A stretch of 64,000 bases of DNA, from positions 1 through 64,000 of the forward strand of contig JAJZQX010000018.1 of assembly GCA_021806645.1 (NCBI GenBank), written 5' to 3'. Below are positions 29,552 through 37,332 of the stretch, piece by piece. Under the pieces are notes generated by a model. It saw nothing but the letters and a program-made list of their open reading frames with translations, made no database searches and was not told where the DNA came from. How positions within the stretch are numbered: the stretch's first letter is position 1; each line of letters opens with the position of its first letter. The stretch comes from Myxococcales bacterium. Its GTDB lineage: Bacteria > Myxococcota > Myxococcia > Myxococcales > Anaeromyxobacteraceae. The position numbers were made by a program, and so were the translations under genes.

Positions 29552-29890
29552 ATGGTCTTCGACGAGGTCCTGAGGCACCCGGCCGTGAAGCGGGTGATCG
29601 CCTCCGGCGAGGAGCGGGCCACCAGGGTGGTGGGCCAGCTGCTCGCCGACGAGCGGGTCACCCACGGGCTGCAGGAGCTGCTGGCCGCCGCCGCGGCGGC
29701 CCGCGCCACGGTCGAGTCGGGCGTGCAGGCGGCGCTCCACGCCGCCAACCTTCCCACCGCGGACGAGCTGCGCACCATGCGCCAGCGGCTGAGCGAGCTG
29801 GAGGCCCAGGTGGACGAGCTCGGCACCCGGCTGAAGCAGGTCGAGCCGACCGCGCCCGCGGCGCCGAACGAGCCGACCGAGACGCCGTAG
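29552..29890 (+). CDS. Small coiled-coil protein, phasin-like
   Basis: A 112-residue helical protein. A hydrophobic Ala-rich segment (residues ~45-70) is followed by a coiled coil (RLSELEAQVDELGTRLKQVE) and a Pro/Thr-rich tail. It resembles granule-associated phasin-like proteins, in line with the PhaR-like gene that follows on the opposite strand. No enzyme motif. The ATG at 29552 opens the frame. Confidence 0.55.
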   Translation: MVFDEVLRHPAVKRVIASGEERATRVVGQLLADERVTHGLQELLAAAAAARATVESGVQAALHAANLPTADELRTMRQRLSELEAQVDELGTRLKQVEPTAPAAPNEPTETP

Positions 29891-29929
29891 CGGCCGGACG
29901 GCGGCGGGTCGAGGGTCGAGGGTCGCGCG

Positions 29930-30526
29930 CTACTTGCGATCCTGCTCGTCGAGCTTCTTCTCCAGCGCCTCGATCCGCCTGGCGATGTCGTCGAGCTGCC
30001 GCTTCACCTCGGGGAGGTTCTGGATCCCCTCGGCGGCCGACCGAACCCGCTCGTCGAGGCGCCGCTGCAACCCCGCCAGCGCCTCCTGCGAGGCGCTCAC
30101 CAGCTCGCGGGCCTTCTCGCCGGTCTGCTGGCCGCGCGCCAGCAGGCTCTGGACCCGCTGCTCCGCGGCGTGCCGGACCGCGTCGACCCGCTCGCGCAGG
30201 TCACCGCCGGCGTCGCCCACCAACTGCTGCGCCACCTCGCTGCCCTGGCGGATCAGCCCGAGCAGCGTCTTCATGCTGGTGCGGGAGCTCTTCTTCTCCT
30301 CCTCGAAGATGATCTGGGCCAGGGTGACGGCCGTGAGGTCGTCCTTGGTCCGGTTGTCGATCACCTTCACCTCGCCGCCCGCCTTGATCATCTCGGCGAT
30401 CTCGTCGAGGGTCACGTACCGGGACTCCACGGTGTCGTAGAGCTTCCGGTTGGTGTACCGCTTGATCACCTTCGGCTCGGTGCCGGAGGAAGCGGGTTCG
30501 GCGGTGGTCTCCAACTCGTCGGTCAT
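29930..30526 (-). CDS. phaR: Polyhydroxyalkanoate synthesis regulator PhaR-like
   Basis: A 198-residue protein. The N-terminal domain (residues ~18-80) holds the PhaR/PHB-accumulation signature: VIKRYTNRKLYDTVESRYVTLDEIAEMI, then VKVIDNRTKDDLT and LAQIIFEEEKK. The C-terminal half is a long coiled coil with a phasin-like character. PhaR binds both DNA and polyhydroxyalkanoate granules and represses phasin genes; here a phasin-like gene lies close by, convergent with it. No PHA synthase gene is in the window. ATG at 30526 was chosen because GGGGGAAGCG precedes it. Confidence 0.8.
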   Translation of the reverse strand: MTDELETTAEPASSGTEPKVIKRYTNRKLYDTVESRYVTLDEIAEMIKAGGEVKVIDNRTKDDLTAVTLAQIIFEEEKKSSRTSMKTLLGLIRQGSEVAQQLVGDAGGDLRERVDAVRHAAEQRVQSLLARGQQTGEKARELVSASQEALAGLQRRLDERVRSAAEGIQNLPEVKRQLDDIARRIEALEKKLDEQDRK

Positions 30527-30566
30527 CGCTTCCCCCGAGGGAATCCAAGTGCCTGCAACGCAAGGG

Positions 30567-30595
30567 ATTGTTCTGGCGATGGCGCTTGGTGTCAA
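30567..30595 (-). promoter_or_regulatory. Sigma70 promoter of the PhaR-like gene
   Basis: On the minus strand, -35 TTGACA (30590-30595) and -10 AACAAT (30567-30572) are 17 bases apart. The -35 box is a perfect consensus. Confidence 0.55.
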
Positions 30596-30615
30596 GCGAG
30601 TTCGCGGTGTAATCT
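30586..30615 (+). promoter_or_regulatory. Sigma70 promoter of the second MJ0042 gene
   Basis: -35 TTGGTG (30586-30591) and -10 TAATCT (30610-30615), spacer 18. The -35 overlaps the -35 of the divergent PhaR promoter, so a regulator bound here would touch both. Confidence 0.45.
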
Positions 30616-30637
30616 CGAAGTCTCGAACGGTTCCGCG

Positions 30638-32050
30638 ATGATCGTCGTCTGCACCGCTTGCTCCGCCAAGTTCCGCGTCGCCGACGAGAAGGTCGGTCCT
30701 CGCGGCGCCAAGCTGCGCTGCTCGAAGTGCCAGACCGTCTTCTCGGTCCAGCGCCCGGTCGAGGTGCCGCCACCGGCCGCGCCGCCGGCCGCCGCCGATC
30801 CCTTCTCGTCGGCCTCCGCGCCGCCGCCCCGCGCCGGACCTCCGCCGCTGCCCCGGCGCGCCACCACGCTCGACGCGCGCGCCGCCTTCGAGGTCGACCT
30901 GGAATCCCGATCCGGCGCGCCACCCGAGCCCACCGATCCCTTCGCGCCCCCTCCCGGCGGCGCGGCGCCGGACGTCGATCCGTATGCCTCGCCCGCGGCC
31001 GGCGCGCGGCGGGCCGATCCCTTCGCCGCTCCGGCCGCGGACGCCGACCCCTTCGCGCCATCGGCCGCGAACATGGCGGATCCGCTGGAGGGGACCGGTT
31101 CGCCCGCTCCAGCGCCACCGGCCCTCGGACCCGGTGCGGGCGCGAACAGCACCCTCGCCCTCGAGGAGTTGACCACGCCACCGGCGCGACGGGTGGCGGG
31201 ACCGCCCGGGCCGGCCCCCATGCCGGTGATGCGCGCCTCCGAGGATCCGTTCGCATCCACGGCGCCCCTGGACCCCGGACTGTCGGAGCTGGGCGACGAC
31301 GTGTTCGCCACGGCCGCGCCCGTCCTCCGGGGCGCCCCCAGGCCGCTCCCGGAGGCGCGAGCCGTCGCGGAGCCCGAGGAACCGCTCCAGCTCGACCCGT
31401 TCGGCGCCGCCGCGGTGGCCGCCGATCCACTGGCGGTGGACGAGCCGGTTCGCGGGTGGGCGCCACGGTCCCCGGCCGAGCCGACCTCGGAGCGGCCTGT
31501 CGCGGTGAGTGCCTTCGGGGTCCGCGACGTCCTGGTGAGCGCCATGGCGCTGGCCACGTTGCTGGTGCTGGCGCTGGCCATCCTGGTGGTCTGGCGCGGG
31601 GGCTTGGCCCGGTCCGGTGCGTTCCGACCCTCGGCCATCCTGGCGGCGCTGGCCCCCCGGCCGCCGGCGGGGGTTCTCGCCGCCACCGGCGTGACCAGCG
31701 GGCTCTACGAGCGGGCCCGCGGCACGCCGCTCCTCTTCGTCCGTGGCACGGTGACCTCGACGGCATCGACCTCGCTCGAGGGCGTGCGGGTGATCGTCGA
31801 GGTGGTGCGCGATGGCGCCGTCCTGGTCCGCGGCGAGGTGCCGGTGGGGGCGGTGCCCGGGCCCGAGGCCCTGTACGGCGCCGCTGACGGGGACTCCTTG
31901 TCGAAGGCGGCGGCCGAGGCCGCCTCCCCCGAGGGGGCGCGCCTGGCGCCGGGCGCCTCGGCCCCGTTCCTGGTGGCCTTCGCCGAATACCCCGCCAACC
32001 TGGCCGGCGCGTCGCTGCGGGTCCACCCGGTGGCGGGCCACGTCAGGTGA
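30638..32050 (+). CDS. MJ0042 zinc-ribbon membrane protein, large
   Basis: A 470-residue protein. The MJ0042 zinc ribbon is at the N-terminus (CTACSAKFRVADEKVGPRG, CSKCQTVF). A ~270-residue Pro/Ala/Asp-rich, low-complexity linker follows, with repeated DPFA/DPYA motifs. One membrane helix lies at ~298-320 (LVSAMALATLLVLALAILVVW) and the C-terminal ~140 residues are a DUF3426-like beta domain (FVRGTVTSTASTSLEGVRVIVEVVRDGAVLVRGEVPVG). The likely topology is ribbon inside, beta domain outside. It overlaps the next gene by 4 bases. The role is unknown; this family is expanded in Myxococcota. Confidence 0.78.
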   Translation: MIVVCTACSAKFRVADEKVGPRGAKLRCSKCQTVFSVQRPVEVPPPAAPPAAADPFSSASAPPPRAGPPPLPRRATTLDARAAFEVDLESRSGAPPEPTDPFAPPPGGAAPDVDPYASPAAGARRADPFAAPAADADPFAPSAANMADPLEGTGSPAPAPPALGPGAGANSTLALEELTTPPARRVAGPPGPAPMPVMRASEDPFASTAPLDPGLSELGDDVFATAAPVLRGAPRPLPEARAVAEPEEPLQLDPFGAAAVAADPLAVDEPVRGWAPRSPAEPTSERPVAVSAFGVRDVLVSAMALATLLVLALAILVVWRGGLARSGAFRPSAILAALAPRPPAGVLAATGVTSGLYERARGTPLLFVRGTVTSTASTSLEGVRVIVEVVRDGAVLVRGEVPVGAVPGPEALYGAADGDSLSKAAAEAASPEGARLAPGASAPFLVAFAEYPANLAGASLRVHPVAGHVR

Positions 32051-32826
32051 GCCCTGCGGTCCCGGGCGGCGGCGCCGCGGACGTGAGCGTGGCGCGGGTG
32101 AGGGCGCTCACCCGCACGCTGGCGGCGTTCGAGGAAGGGCCGGCGCGGTCGGGCGCCGCGGCGCGGGCGCTGGCCGCCATGCCGGCCGTGACCGCGGTCC
32201 GCGTCGTGGCGGCGCTGGCGCGGAGCGGCGGGGCCGAGGCCCGGGCCGCCATGGCCGCGGTGGGGCAGGCGCTGGTCGGTCCCGACGCCGCGCTCCTCTA
32301 CGATCACCTCGCCGAGGTCTACGCGGTGGCCGCCGAGCGGGAGCTGCTCGAGGTGAGCAGCCTGCTGGTCTCGCCGCCGGCGCGGCGGGCCTGGGTGCCC
32401 CCGCGGGACAAGGCCAACGCGCGCCTCGCCAATTTGACGCTCGGTCACAAGAAGACGCTGGCCCGCACGCACCGGGACCCCGACCTGCTGGCCCGGCTGG
32501 CCGCGGAGGGGGAGCCGCCGGTGGTGCGCGAGCTGCTGCGCAACCCGCTCCTCACCGAGCCGTTCGCCGTCCGGATCGCGGCGCGGCGGCCCATCCGGCC
32601 GGAGACGCTGCGGCTGCTGGCCGAGTCTCGCCGCTGGCGGACGCGGCCGGCGGTGATGCTGGCGCTGGCGCGGAATCCGTACGCCGAGCCGGCGGTGGCG
32701 TTGAAGCTGCTGGCGCTGCTGCCGGCCGCCGAGCTGGCCGAGCTGGGGCGCGACGGCACCGTCCACCCGCTGCTGCGGGCCACCGCGGCCCGGCTGGCGC
32801 GCGCCAGGACCGGCGCGGCGGAGTAG
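32047..32826 (+). CDS. Helical-repeat protein of unknown function
   Basis: A 259-residue, all-helical protein without cysteines. From residue ~100 it shows HEAT-like short repeats (RDPDLLARLAAEGEPPVVRELLRNPLLTEPFAVRIAARRP and the following helices). GTG start overlaps the upstream MJ0042 gene, so the two are probably functionally linked. I do not recognise a named family. Confidence 0.7.
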   Translation: MSPAVPGGGAADVSVARVRALTRTLAAFEEGPARSGAAARALAAMPAVTAVRVVAALARSGGAEARAAMAAVGQALVGPDAALLYDHLAEVYAVAAERELLEVSSLLVSPPARRAWVPPRDKANARLANLTLGHKKTLARTHRDPDLLARLAAEGEPPVVRELLRNPLLTEPFAVRIAARRPIRPETLRLLAESRRWRTRPAVMLALARNPYAEPAVALKLLALLPAAELAELGRDGTVHPLLRATAARLARARTGAAE

Positions 32827-32843
32827 GGCTGGGGGGGCGCGGG

Positions 32844-33038
32844 CTACCTGGGCGGCTCACCCGGCGCGGCCGGCGGCGCCGGCTTCTTCGGCGTCACGTC
32901 GATGGCCGGGTCCTCGGTGACGCTCTTCTTGAAGTTCCGGATCGCCTTGCCAAGCCCGTCACCCAGCGCCGGGATCTTGTTGGCCCCGAAGACGAGGAGG
33001 ACGACGATCAGGACGACGATCAGCTCACCCATGCCCAT
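32844..33038 (-). CDS. tatA: Twin-arginine translocase subunit TatA/TatE
   Basis: A 64-residue Sec-independent (Tat) translocase component. The single N-terminal helix [23 protein letters not shown] is followed by the amphipathic segment [16 protein letters not shown] and a Pro-rich tail. The FGANKIP hinge and [14 protein letters not shown] are diagnostic. tatB and tatC are not in this window. GGGAG lies upstream of the ATG at 33038. Confidence 0.92.
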   Translation of the reverse strand: MGMGELIVVLIVVLLVFGANKIPALGDGLGKAIRNFKKSVTEDPAIDVTPKKPAPPAAPGEPPR

Positions 33039-33121
33039 GGTTGACTCCCACCCGTCGTTGCCACGCCGGTGGCTCGCGGCGCGGTAGCATAGTCGCGCGC
33101 TCCCGCCGACGCCAGGAGACG

Positions 33122-33925
33122 ATGGCGCGCACCGCAACCATGACCCTTCCCTTCGTCCCCGCCCCCCGCCGCACCGACCGGCCGCTGGTGCTCGGCCACC
33201 GGGGGGCGTCGGCCACCGCGCCGGAGAACACGCTGGTGGCCTTCGCGCAGGCGCTGGCCGAGGGTGCCGACGGGGTCGAGCTGGACGCCTGGCGCTGCGC
33301 CACCGGTGAGGTGGTGGTGATCCACGACGAGGAGACGACGCGGACCTGCGGGGAGCGGCTGCGGGTGCCGGAGGCTCCGTTGGCGGCGCTGCGCCGGCTC
33401 GACGCCGGGAGCTGGAAGGGGGCGCGGTTTCGCGGCGAGCGGATCCCGCTGCTGCGCGAGGTGTTCGAGGCGCTCCCCGGGGCGATCGTCAACGTGGAGC
33501 TGAAGGGGCGGGACGGCCGGCAGGACGCGGCGCTGGCAGCCGCCGTGGCGCGGGTGGTCGCCGACGCCGGCGCCGGCGCCAGGGTCATCGTCTCCTCGTT
33601 CGACTTCGCGCTGCTGAAGGCCTTCCGCGACGCGGCGCCGCGGGTCGCCACCGGGCTCCTCTTCGGGCCGGCCTGGCACCGGCCGCTGCGATTGCCGCTG
33701 GCGACCACGTGGCTGCGCCCCTCGGCGCTCCACCCGGACGTCGGGCTCTGCACGCCGGCGCGGCTGGCGGGCTGGCTGGCGGGCGGCCGGGCGGTGAACG
33801 TCTGGACGGTCGACGCGCCGGACGAGGTGGCGCGCCTGGCGCGGGCCGGGGTGGCGGGGATGGTCTGCAACGGCCCGGGCGCGGCTCGGCGCGCGGTCGA
33901 CGCGGCGCTGGCTCGCCCGCGCTAG
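33122..33925 (+). CDS. glpQ: Glycerophosphodiester phosphodiesterase
   Basis: A 267-residue GDPD-family TIM-barrel enzyme that hydrolyses glycerophosphodiesters to glycerol-3-phosphate and an alcohol. Catalytic and metal residues lie in [21 protein letters not shown] and [12 protein letters not shown]; the VNVELKG segment supplies another metal-side acid. No signal peptide, so cytoplasmic (UgpQ-like). AGGAG precedes the ATG at 33122. Confidence 0.9.
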   Translation: MARTATMTLPFVPAPRRTDRPLVLGHRGASATAPENTLVAFAQALAEGADGVELDAWRCATGEVVVIHDEETTRTCGERLRVPEAPLAALRRLDAGSWKGARFRGERIPLLREVFEALPGAIVNVELKGRDGRQDAALAAAVARVVADAGAGARVIVSSFDFALLKAFRDAAPRVATGLLFGPAWHRPLRLPLATTWLRPSALHPDVGLCTPARLAGWLAGGRAVNVWTVDAPDEVARLARAGVAGMVCNGPGAARRAVDAALARPR

Positions 33926-33941
33926 TGCCTGGGCCGGGGCT

Positions 33942-34886
33942 CTAGAACTCGAAGCCGAGCTTGAAGGCGCCGGCGAGCGACGACTTGAGGCCGTAGGCCG
34001 GGTAGGGGCCGGCCTTGTAGCGGCCGCCGCCGAACCAGGTGGCCTCGGCGGCAATGCTGGTGGCGAAGGCGGTCATCCGCAGGCCGAGCGTGGTCCGGTA
34101 GAGGGTGCGGTTGAGCGTCGGGAACTGGGCGGTGTCGCGCACCACGACGTCCGGCGCGGCGCCCTCCGGCGCGTAACCGAGCGGATCGCTGCTGGCCCGC
34201 ACCAGCAGGTAGCGGGCCGCCAGGTAGGGGGTCAGGCTCATGATGGCGTTGACCCCGAACCGCTTGGAGGTCATCAGCGTCAGGTCGGTGGAGGAGAGGT
34301 TGAAGTCCTTCTGGCCGAGGAAGATGGTGTGGGCGGCCAGCAACGCCACGTCCGGGATCATGGCGTAGCCCTCCTGGAGGGCCCACTTCCCGTGGAGCTG
34401 CACGGCGAAGTAGCTCGACTGCGAGAGGTAGAGGACGCGGCCGCCCAGCTCGATGCTGAAGGGGAGCGACTTGCGGACGTGGAACGACGGGACGAGGAGT
34501 TCCGAGGGCGTCTTGGTCCGCGTCGGCCAGTAGTTGCGCGGGTAGCCGCCCGGCGCGAATGGGGTGTTGCTTCCGACCACTTCCTTGTGGACCGTGGTGT
34601 AGGCCGACTCGAGGTCGAAGGCGAAGCCGGAGTGGCCGATGGTGGCGGCCGGCTCGAGCAGCGCCGAGGAGAGCGAGAGCGCCAGCTCGGAGCTGAGCAT
34701 GGCGAAGCGGGCGCGGGCGTCGGCGGCGAGCAGGGCGGCGTCGGCGGCCGAGGCGCCGGCGTTCACCCAGATCTGCGCGCTGGGCGGGCCGAGCAGCGTG
34801 ATGTCGAGGTCGAGCGGCTCGCCGGCCTGGGCCGTGGGCGCGGCGAGGGCGAGAACGGCGGCGAGAAGCGCCAGCGGGCGACGCAT
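33942..34886 (-). CDS. Putative outer-membrane beta-barrel protein
   Basis: A 314-residue exported protein with a cleavable signal (ALAAPTAQA). The mature sequence alternates amphipathic strands and ends in Phe (KLGFEF), the usual outer-membrane beta-barrel ending. There are aromatic girdle residues throughout. No plug or enzyme motif. The function is unknown; it is a lone gene between glpQ and ltaE. Confidence 0.65.
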   Translation of the reverse strand: MRRPLALLAAVLALAAPTAQAGEPLDLDITLLGPPSAQIWVNAGASAADAALLAADARARFAMLSSELALSLSSALLEPAATIGHSGFAFDLESAYTTVHKEVVGSNTPFAPGGYPRNYWPTRTKTPSELLVPSFHVRKSLPFSIELGGRVLYLSQSSYFAVQLHGKWALQEGYAMIPDVALLAAHTIFLGQKDFNLSSTDLTLMTSKRFGVNAIMSLTPYLAARYLLVRASSDPLGYAPEGAAPDVVVRDTAQFPTLNRTLYRTTLGLRMTAFATSIAAEATWFGGGRYKAGPYPAYGLKSSLAGAFKLGFEF

Positions 34887-34940
34887 GCAACCTCCAGGGG
34901 GGTATGGCGGATCGAGGTTACAGCCCCGATTTCGTGGGTG

Positions 34941-35999
34941 TCAACGAATGGCGGCGCCGAGCGCGGCGCGCAGGTCGGTGGCGAAGGCCTCGAGGTCGGC
35001 GTCGGTGGTGTCCCAGGCGGTCATGAGGCGCGACCCGGCGCCTGCGATGAAGTCGTAGAAGCGCCACCCGCGCGCGCGGACCGCGTCGGCCACGCCGGGC
35101 GGCAGGTCCACGAAGACGCTGTTGGCCTGCGGCGAACGGCGCGGCGTGGCGCCGGGAATGGCGGCGAGGAGGTGGTGAAGCCGGCGGGCCTGCGCGTTGG
35201 CTCTCGCCGCGTGGCGGAGCCAGGCGCCGTCGCGGAGCATCCCCACCCAGGGGGCGGCCAGGAAGCGCATCTTTGAGGCGAGCTGCCCGGCCTGCTTGCA
35301 GCGGTAGGCGAACTCGGCCGACAGCGACCGGTCGAAGAAGACCACCGCCTCGCCCAGCGCCATGCCGTTCTTGGTGCCGCCGAAGCAGAGGACGTCGACG
35401 CCGGCCCGCCAGCTGAGGTCGGCCGGGTGACAGCCGAGCGCCGCCACGGCGTTGGCGAAGCGGGCGCCGTCCATGTGGACCCGGAGCCCCAGGTCGCGGG
35501 CGGTGGCGCCGACGGCGCGCAGCTCGGCGGGCGTGTAGACGCTCCCCTGCTCGGTGGCCTGCGTGACGCTCACCACCTTCGGCTTCGGGTAGTGGATGTC
35601 GGAGCGCTTCTCCACCAGGTGGCGGACGCCGGCGGGGGTCACCTTCCCCTCCGGGCCGGCCATGGTGAGCACCTTGGTGCCGTTGGAGAAGAACTCGGGG
35701 GCACCGCACTCGTCGGTCTCGACGTGCGCCGTCTCGTGGCAGAGGACCGAGTGGTAGCTGCGGGTCAGCGAGGCGAGGGCGAGCGAGTTGGCGGCCGTGC
35801 CGTTGAACACGAAGTAGACGTCGCAGTCGGTCTCGAAGAGCCCGCGCAGCAGGTCGGCGGCCTCGGTGGTCCAGGGGTCGTCGCCGTAGCCGGGAGCGTG
35901 GCCGGAATTGGCCTCCTGCATGGCGGCGAGCGCCTCGGGGCAGATGCCGGCGTAGTTGTCGGAGGCGAGCTGCCTTGCGTTCGGCGAGGCGGGGGGCAT
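34941..35999 (-). CDS. ltaE: Low-specificity L-threonine aldolase
   Basis: A 352-residue PLP enzyme that cleaves threonine or allo-threonine to glycine and acetaldehyde. Family motifs: SDNYAGICPEALAAM, GHAPGYGDDPWT, FVFNGTAANSLALASL, HVETDECGAPEFFSNGTK, HMDGARFANA and the PLP lysine in CFGGTKNG. The ATG at 35999 was chosen because the family starts just before LASDNYAG; an in-frame upstream ATG would add unrelated residues. Confidence 0.92.
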   Translation of the reverse strand: MPPASPNARQLASDNYAGICPEALAAMQEANSGHAPGYGDDPWTTEAADLLRGLFETDCDVYFVFNGTAANSLALASLTRSYHSVLCHETAHVETDECGAPEFFSNGTKVLTMAGPEGKVTPAGVRHLVEKRSDIHYPKPKVVSVTQATEQGSVYTPAELRAVGATARDLGLRVHMDGARFANAVAALGCHPADLSWRAGVDVLCFGGTKNGMALGEAVVFFDRSLSAEFAYRCKQAGQLASKMRFLAAPWVGMLRDGAWLRHAARANAQARRLHHLLAAIPGATPRRSPQANSVFVDLPPGVADAVRARGWRFYDFIAGAGSRLMTAWDTTDADLEAFATDLRAALGAAIR

Positions 36000-36082
36000 G
36001 GGTGGGCGGGGTAACACGCGAGCGGACGGGAGTCCACGATGACGGATGGATGCAGATCGTTGTTGACCTCCAACCGGCACCC

Positions 36083-36104
36083 GTGAGATGGGAATGAGTC
36101 TCAC
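36083..36104. promoter_or_regulatory. Inverted repeat between ltaE and the outer-membrane protein gene
   Basis: Perfect 6-bp arms, GTGAGA and TCTCAC, separated by 10 bases, lie 40 bp before the start of the rightward gene and 84 bp from ltaE. The spacing fits an operator for a dimeric regulator; none can be named. Confidence 0.3.
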
Positions 36105-36143
36105 ATGTGCTGTTCAATTAACGACCATGGAACTGGAAACCCG

Positions 36144-36902
36144 ATGACCAACCGATGGACTGCCCTGGCCCTAGTTGCTGTTTTCACCGTAATTCCAGCC
36201 ATGACGCGGGCCGACGAGCGCCCGTATGCCTTCACCTACGAGCCGACGGTTTCGGCCGCCGGCGAGGTTGAGCTGGAACTATATGAGACTTTGTATCAGC
36301 CATTTTCGGGAGGCAGCACGAGCCGAAGCTGGGTCACCCAGGTCGAGGCCGGTTACGGCCTCACCGACAGGTTCGATCTGAGCGCCTACGGGGTTTTCCG
36401 CACCACCTCCGCCACCAGCTTCGAGGCGACCGCCGTCAAGCTGCGGGGGCGCTACAAGCTGCTCGGCAGCGACGCGCCGCTCGAACTGGTGCTCTACGCC
36501 GAGGTGGTGAAGGAGGTCGTGGACAGCGAGCCGTGGGTCCTCGAGGGGAAGGTGATCTTCGGCCGCAACTACGGCCGGTTCGCCTGGGCCGCCAACCTGA
36601 TCGCCGAGCGGGAGTTCCCGAAGGGCGGCGGCTCCGAACTCAGCCTCGGTTGGTCGGCGGGCGCCGCCTTCGAGCTGGTACGCGGCCTGCGGCTGGGCGC
36701 CGAGACCTTCGGCGCTCGCGCCGGGGCCGTGGACGGCCCCGGGGTGTGGAAGGCCTGGGCGGGCCCCACCGGCTCGGTCCTGCTCCCCTTCCTGGCGCGA
36801 GGCTCCGTCAACAGCGCCTGGCTCACGGTCGGTGCCGGCCTCGGCCTCAACGACGCCAGCGACCGGGTGCGGGCGCGCGCCGTCCTCGGCTGCGACTTCT
36901 AG
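36144..36902 (+). CDS. Exported outer-membrane protein, unknown function
   Basis: A 252-residue exported protein (signal MTNRWTALALVAVFTVIPAMTRA). Mature sequence is rich in amphipathic beta strands (FTYEPTVSAAGEVELELYETLYQ, VEAGYGLTDRFDLSAYGVF) and ends in Phe (VLGCDF), fitting a small beta-barrel. Its place directly before the metal efflux operon suggests a possible link, but it has its own start and a 48-bp gap to the efflux leader. GGAAAC precedes ATG 36144. Confidence 0.65.
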   Translation: MTNRWTALALVAVFTVIPAMTRADERPYAFTYEPTVSAAGEVELELYETLYQPFSGGSTSRSWVTQVEAGYGLTDRFDLSAYGVFRTTSATSFEATAVKLRGRYKLLGSDAPLELVLYAEVVKEVVDSEPWVLEGKVIFGRNYGRFAWAANLIAEREFPKGGGSELSLGWSAGAAFELVRGLRLGAETFGARAGAVDGPGVWKAWAGPTGSVLLPFLARGSVNSAWLTVGAGLGLNDASDRVRARAVLGCDF

Positions 36903-36910
36903 CGGGCGCC

Positions 36911-36940
36911 TTGACTGCGCGCAGGCCCGCCTATTATAGA
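36911..36940 (+). promoter_or_regulatory. Sigma70 promoter of the metal efflux operon
   Basis: -35 TTGACT (36911-36916) and an AT-rich -10 region TATTATAGA (36932-36940). Read as TATAGA the spacer is 18; read as TATTAT it is 15. It stands out in a very GC-rich background and lies 10-15 bases before the GTG of the leader ORF. Confidence 0.55.
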
Positions 36941-36950
36941 AGCCGCCCAC

Positions 36951-37268
36951 GTGAGCAGACTCCTCGCCATCTACCTCGCAGCCATGGTGCTGCCGTCGGC
37001 CGGCGCACTGGCCGAGCCCGCGGGGGTGGGTTTCCAGGCGGGCGAACCGGAGTTCCGGCAGGGGCGGCCGCAGCCCGAGTCCGAGGGTGGTTGCTGCGAC
37101 CTGGTTCACGCCTGCTCGTGTCACACCCCGGTGAGTTCCGCTCGTGCCCCTGGGCACCTCGCGGCCGGGAAGATCGAGCCCAGGGGTCGGACCTCCCGGC
37201 CAGGCGGGCACGAAGCCGCGAACACCCGAATCGGGGAGCCACCTCCGCTGCCGCCTCCGATCGCCTGA
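36951..37268 (+). CDS. Small exported Cys/His-rich protein leading the efflux operon
   Basis: A 105-residue frame starting with GTG just after a strong promoter. Residues 1-21 are a good Sec signal (MSRLLAIYLAAMVLPSAGALA). The mature part has a Cys/His cluster, GGCCDLVHACSCHTP, near residue 50, able to bind a soft metal. The rest is Pro/Arg-rich and may be low-quality sequence for a protein. If real, it could be a periplasmic metal carrier that hands its metal to the CzcCBA pump. The family is not recognised. Confidence 0.45.
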   Translation: MSRLLAIYLAAMVLPSAGALAEPAGVGFQAGEPEFRQGRPQPESEGGCCDLVHACSCHTPVSSARAPGHLAAGKIEPRGRTSRPGGHEAANTRIGEPPPLPPPIA

Positions 37269-37332
37269 GTTCTTCCGGAACTCTCGGCGCGTACTCGCCC
37301 TCTCGGGCGCTGTCATCGGAGGAAGCCCCACC

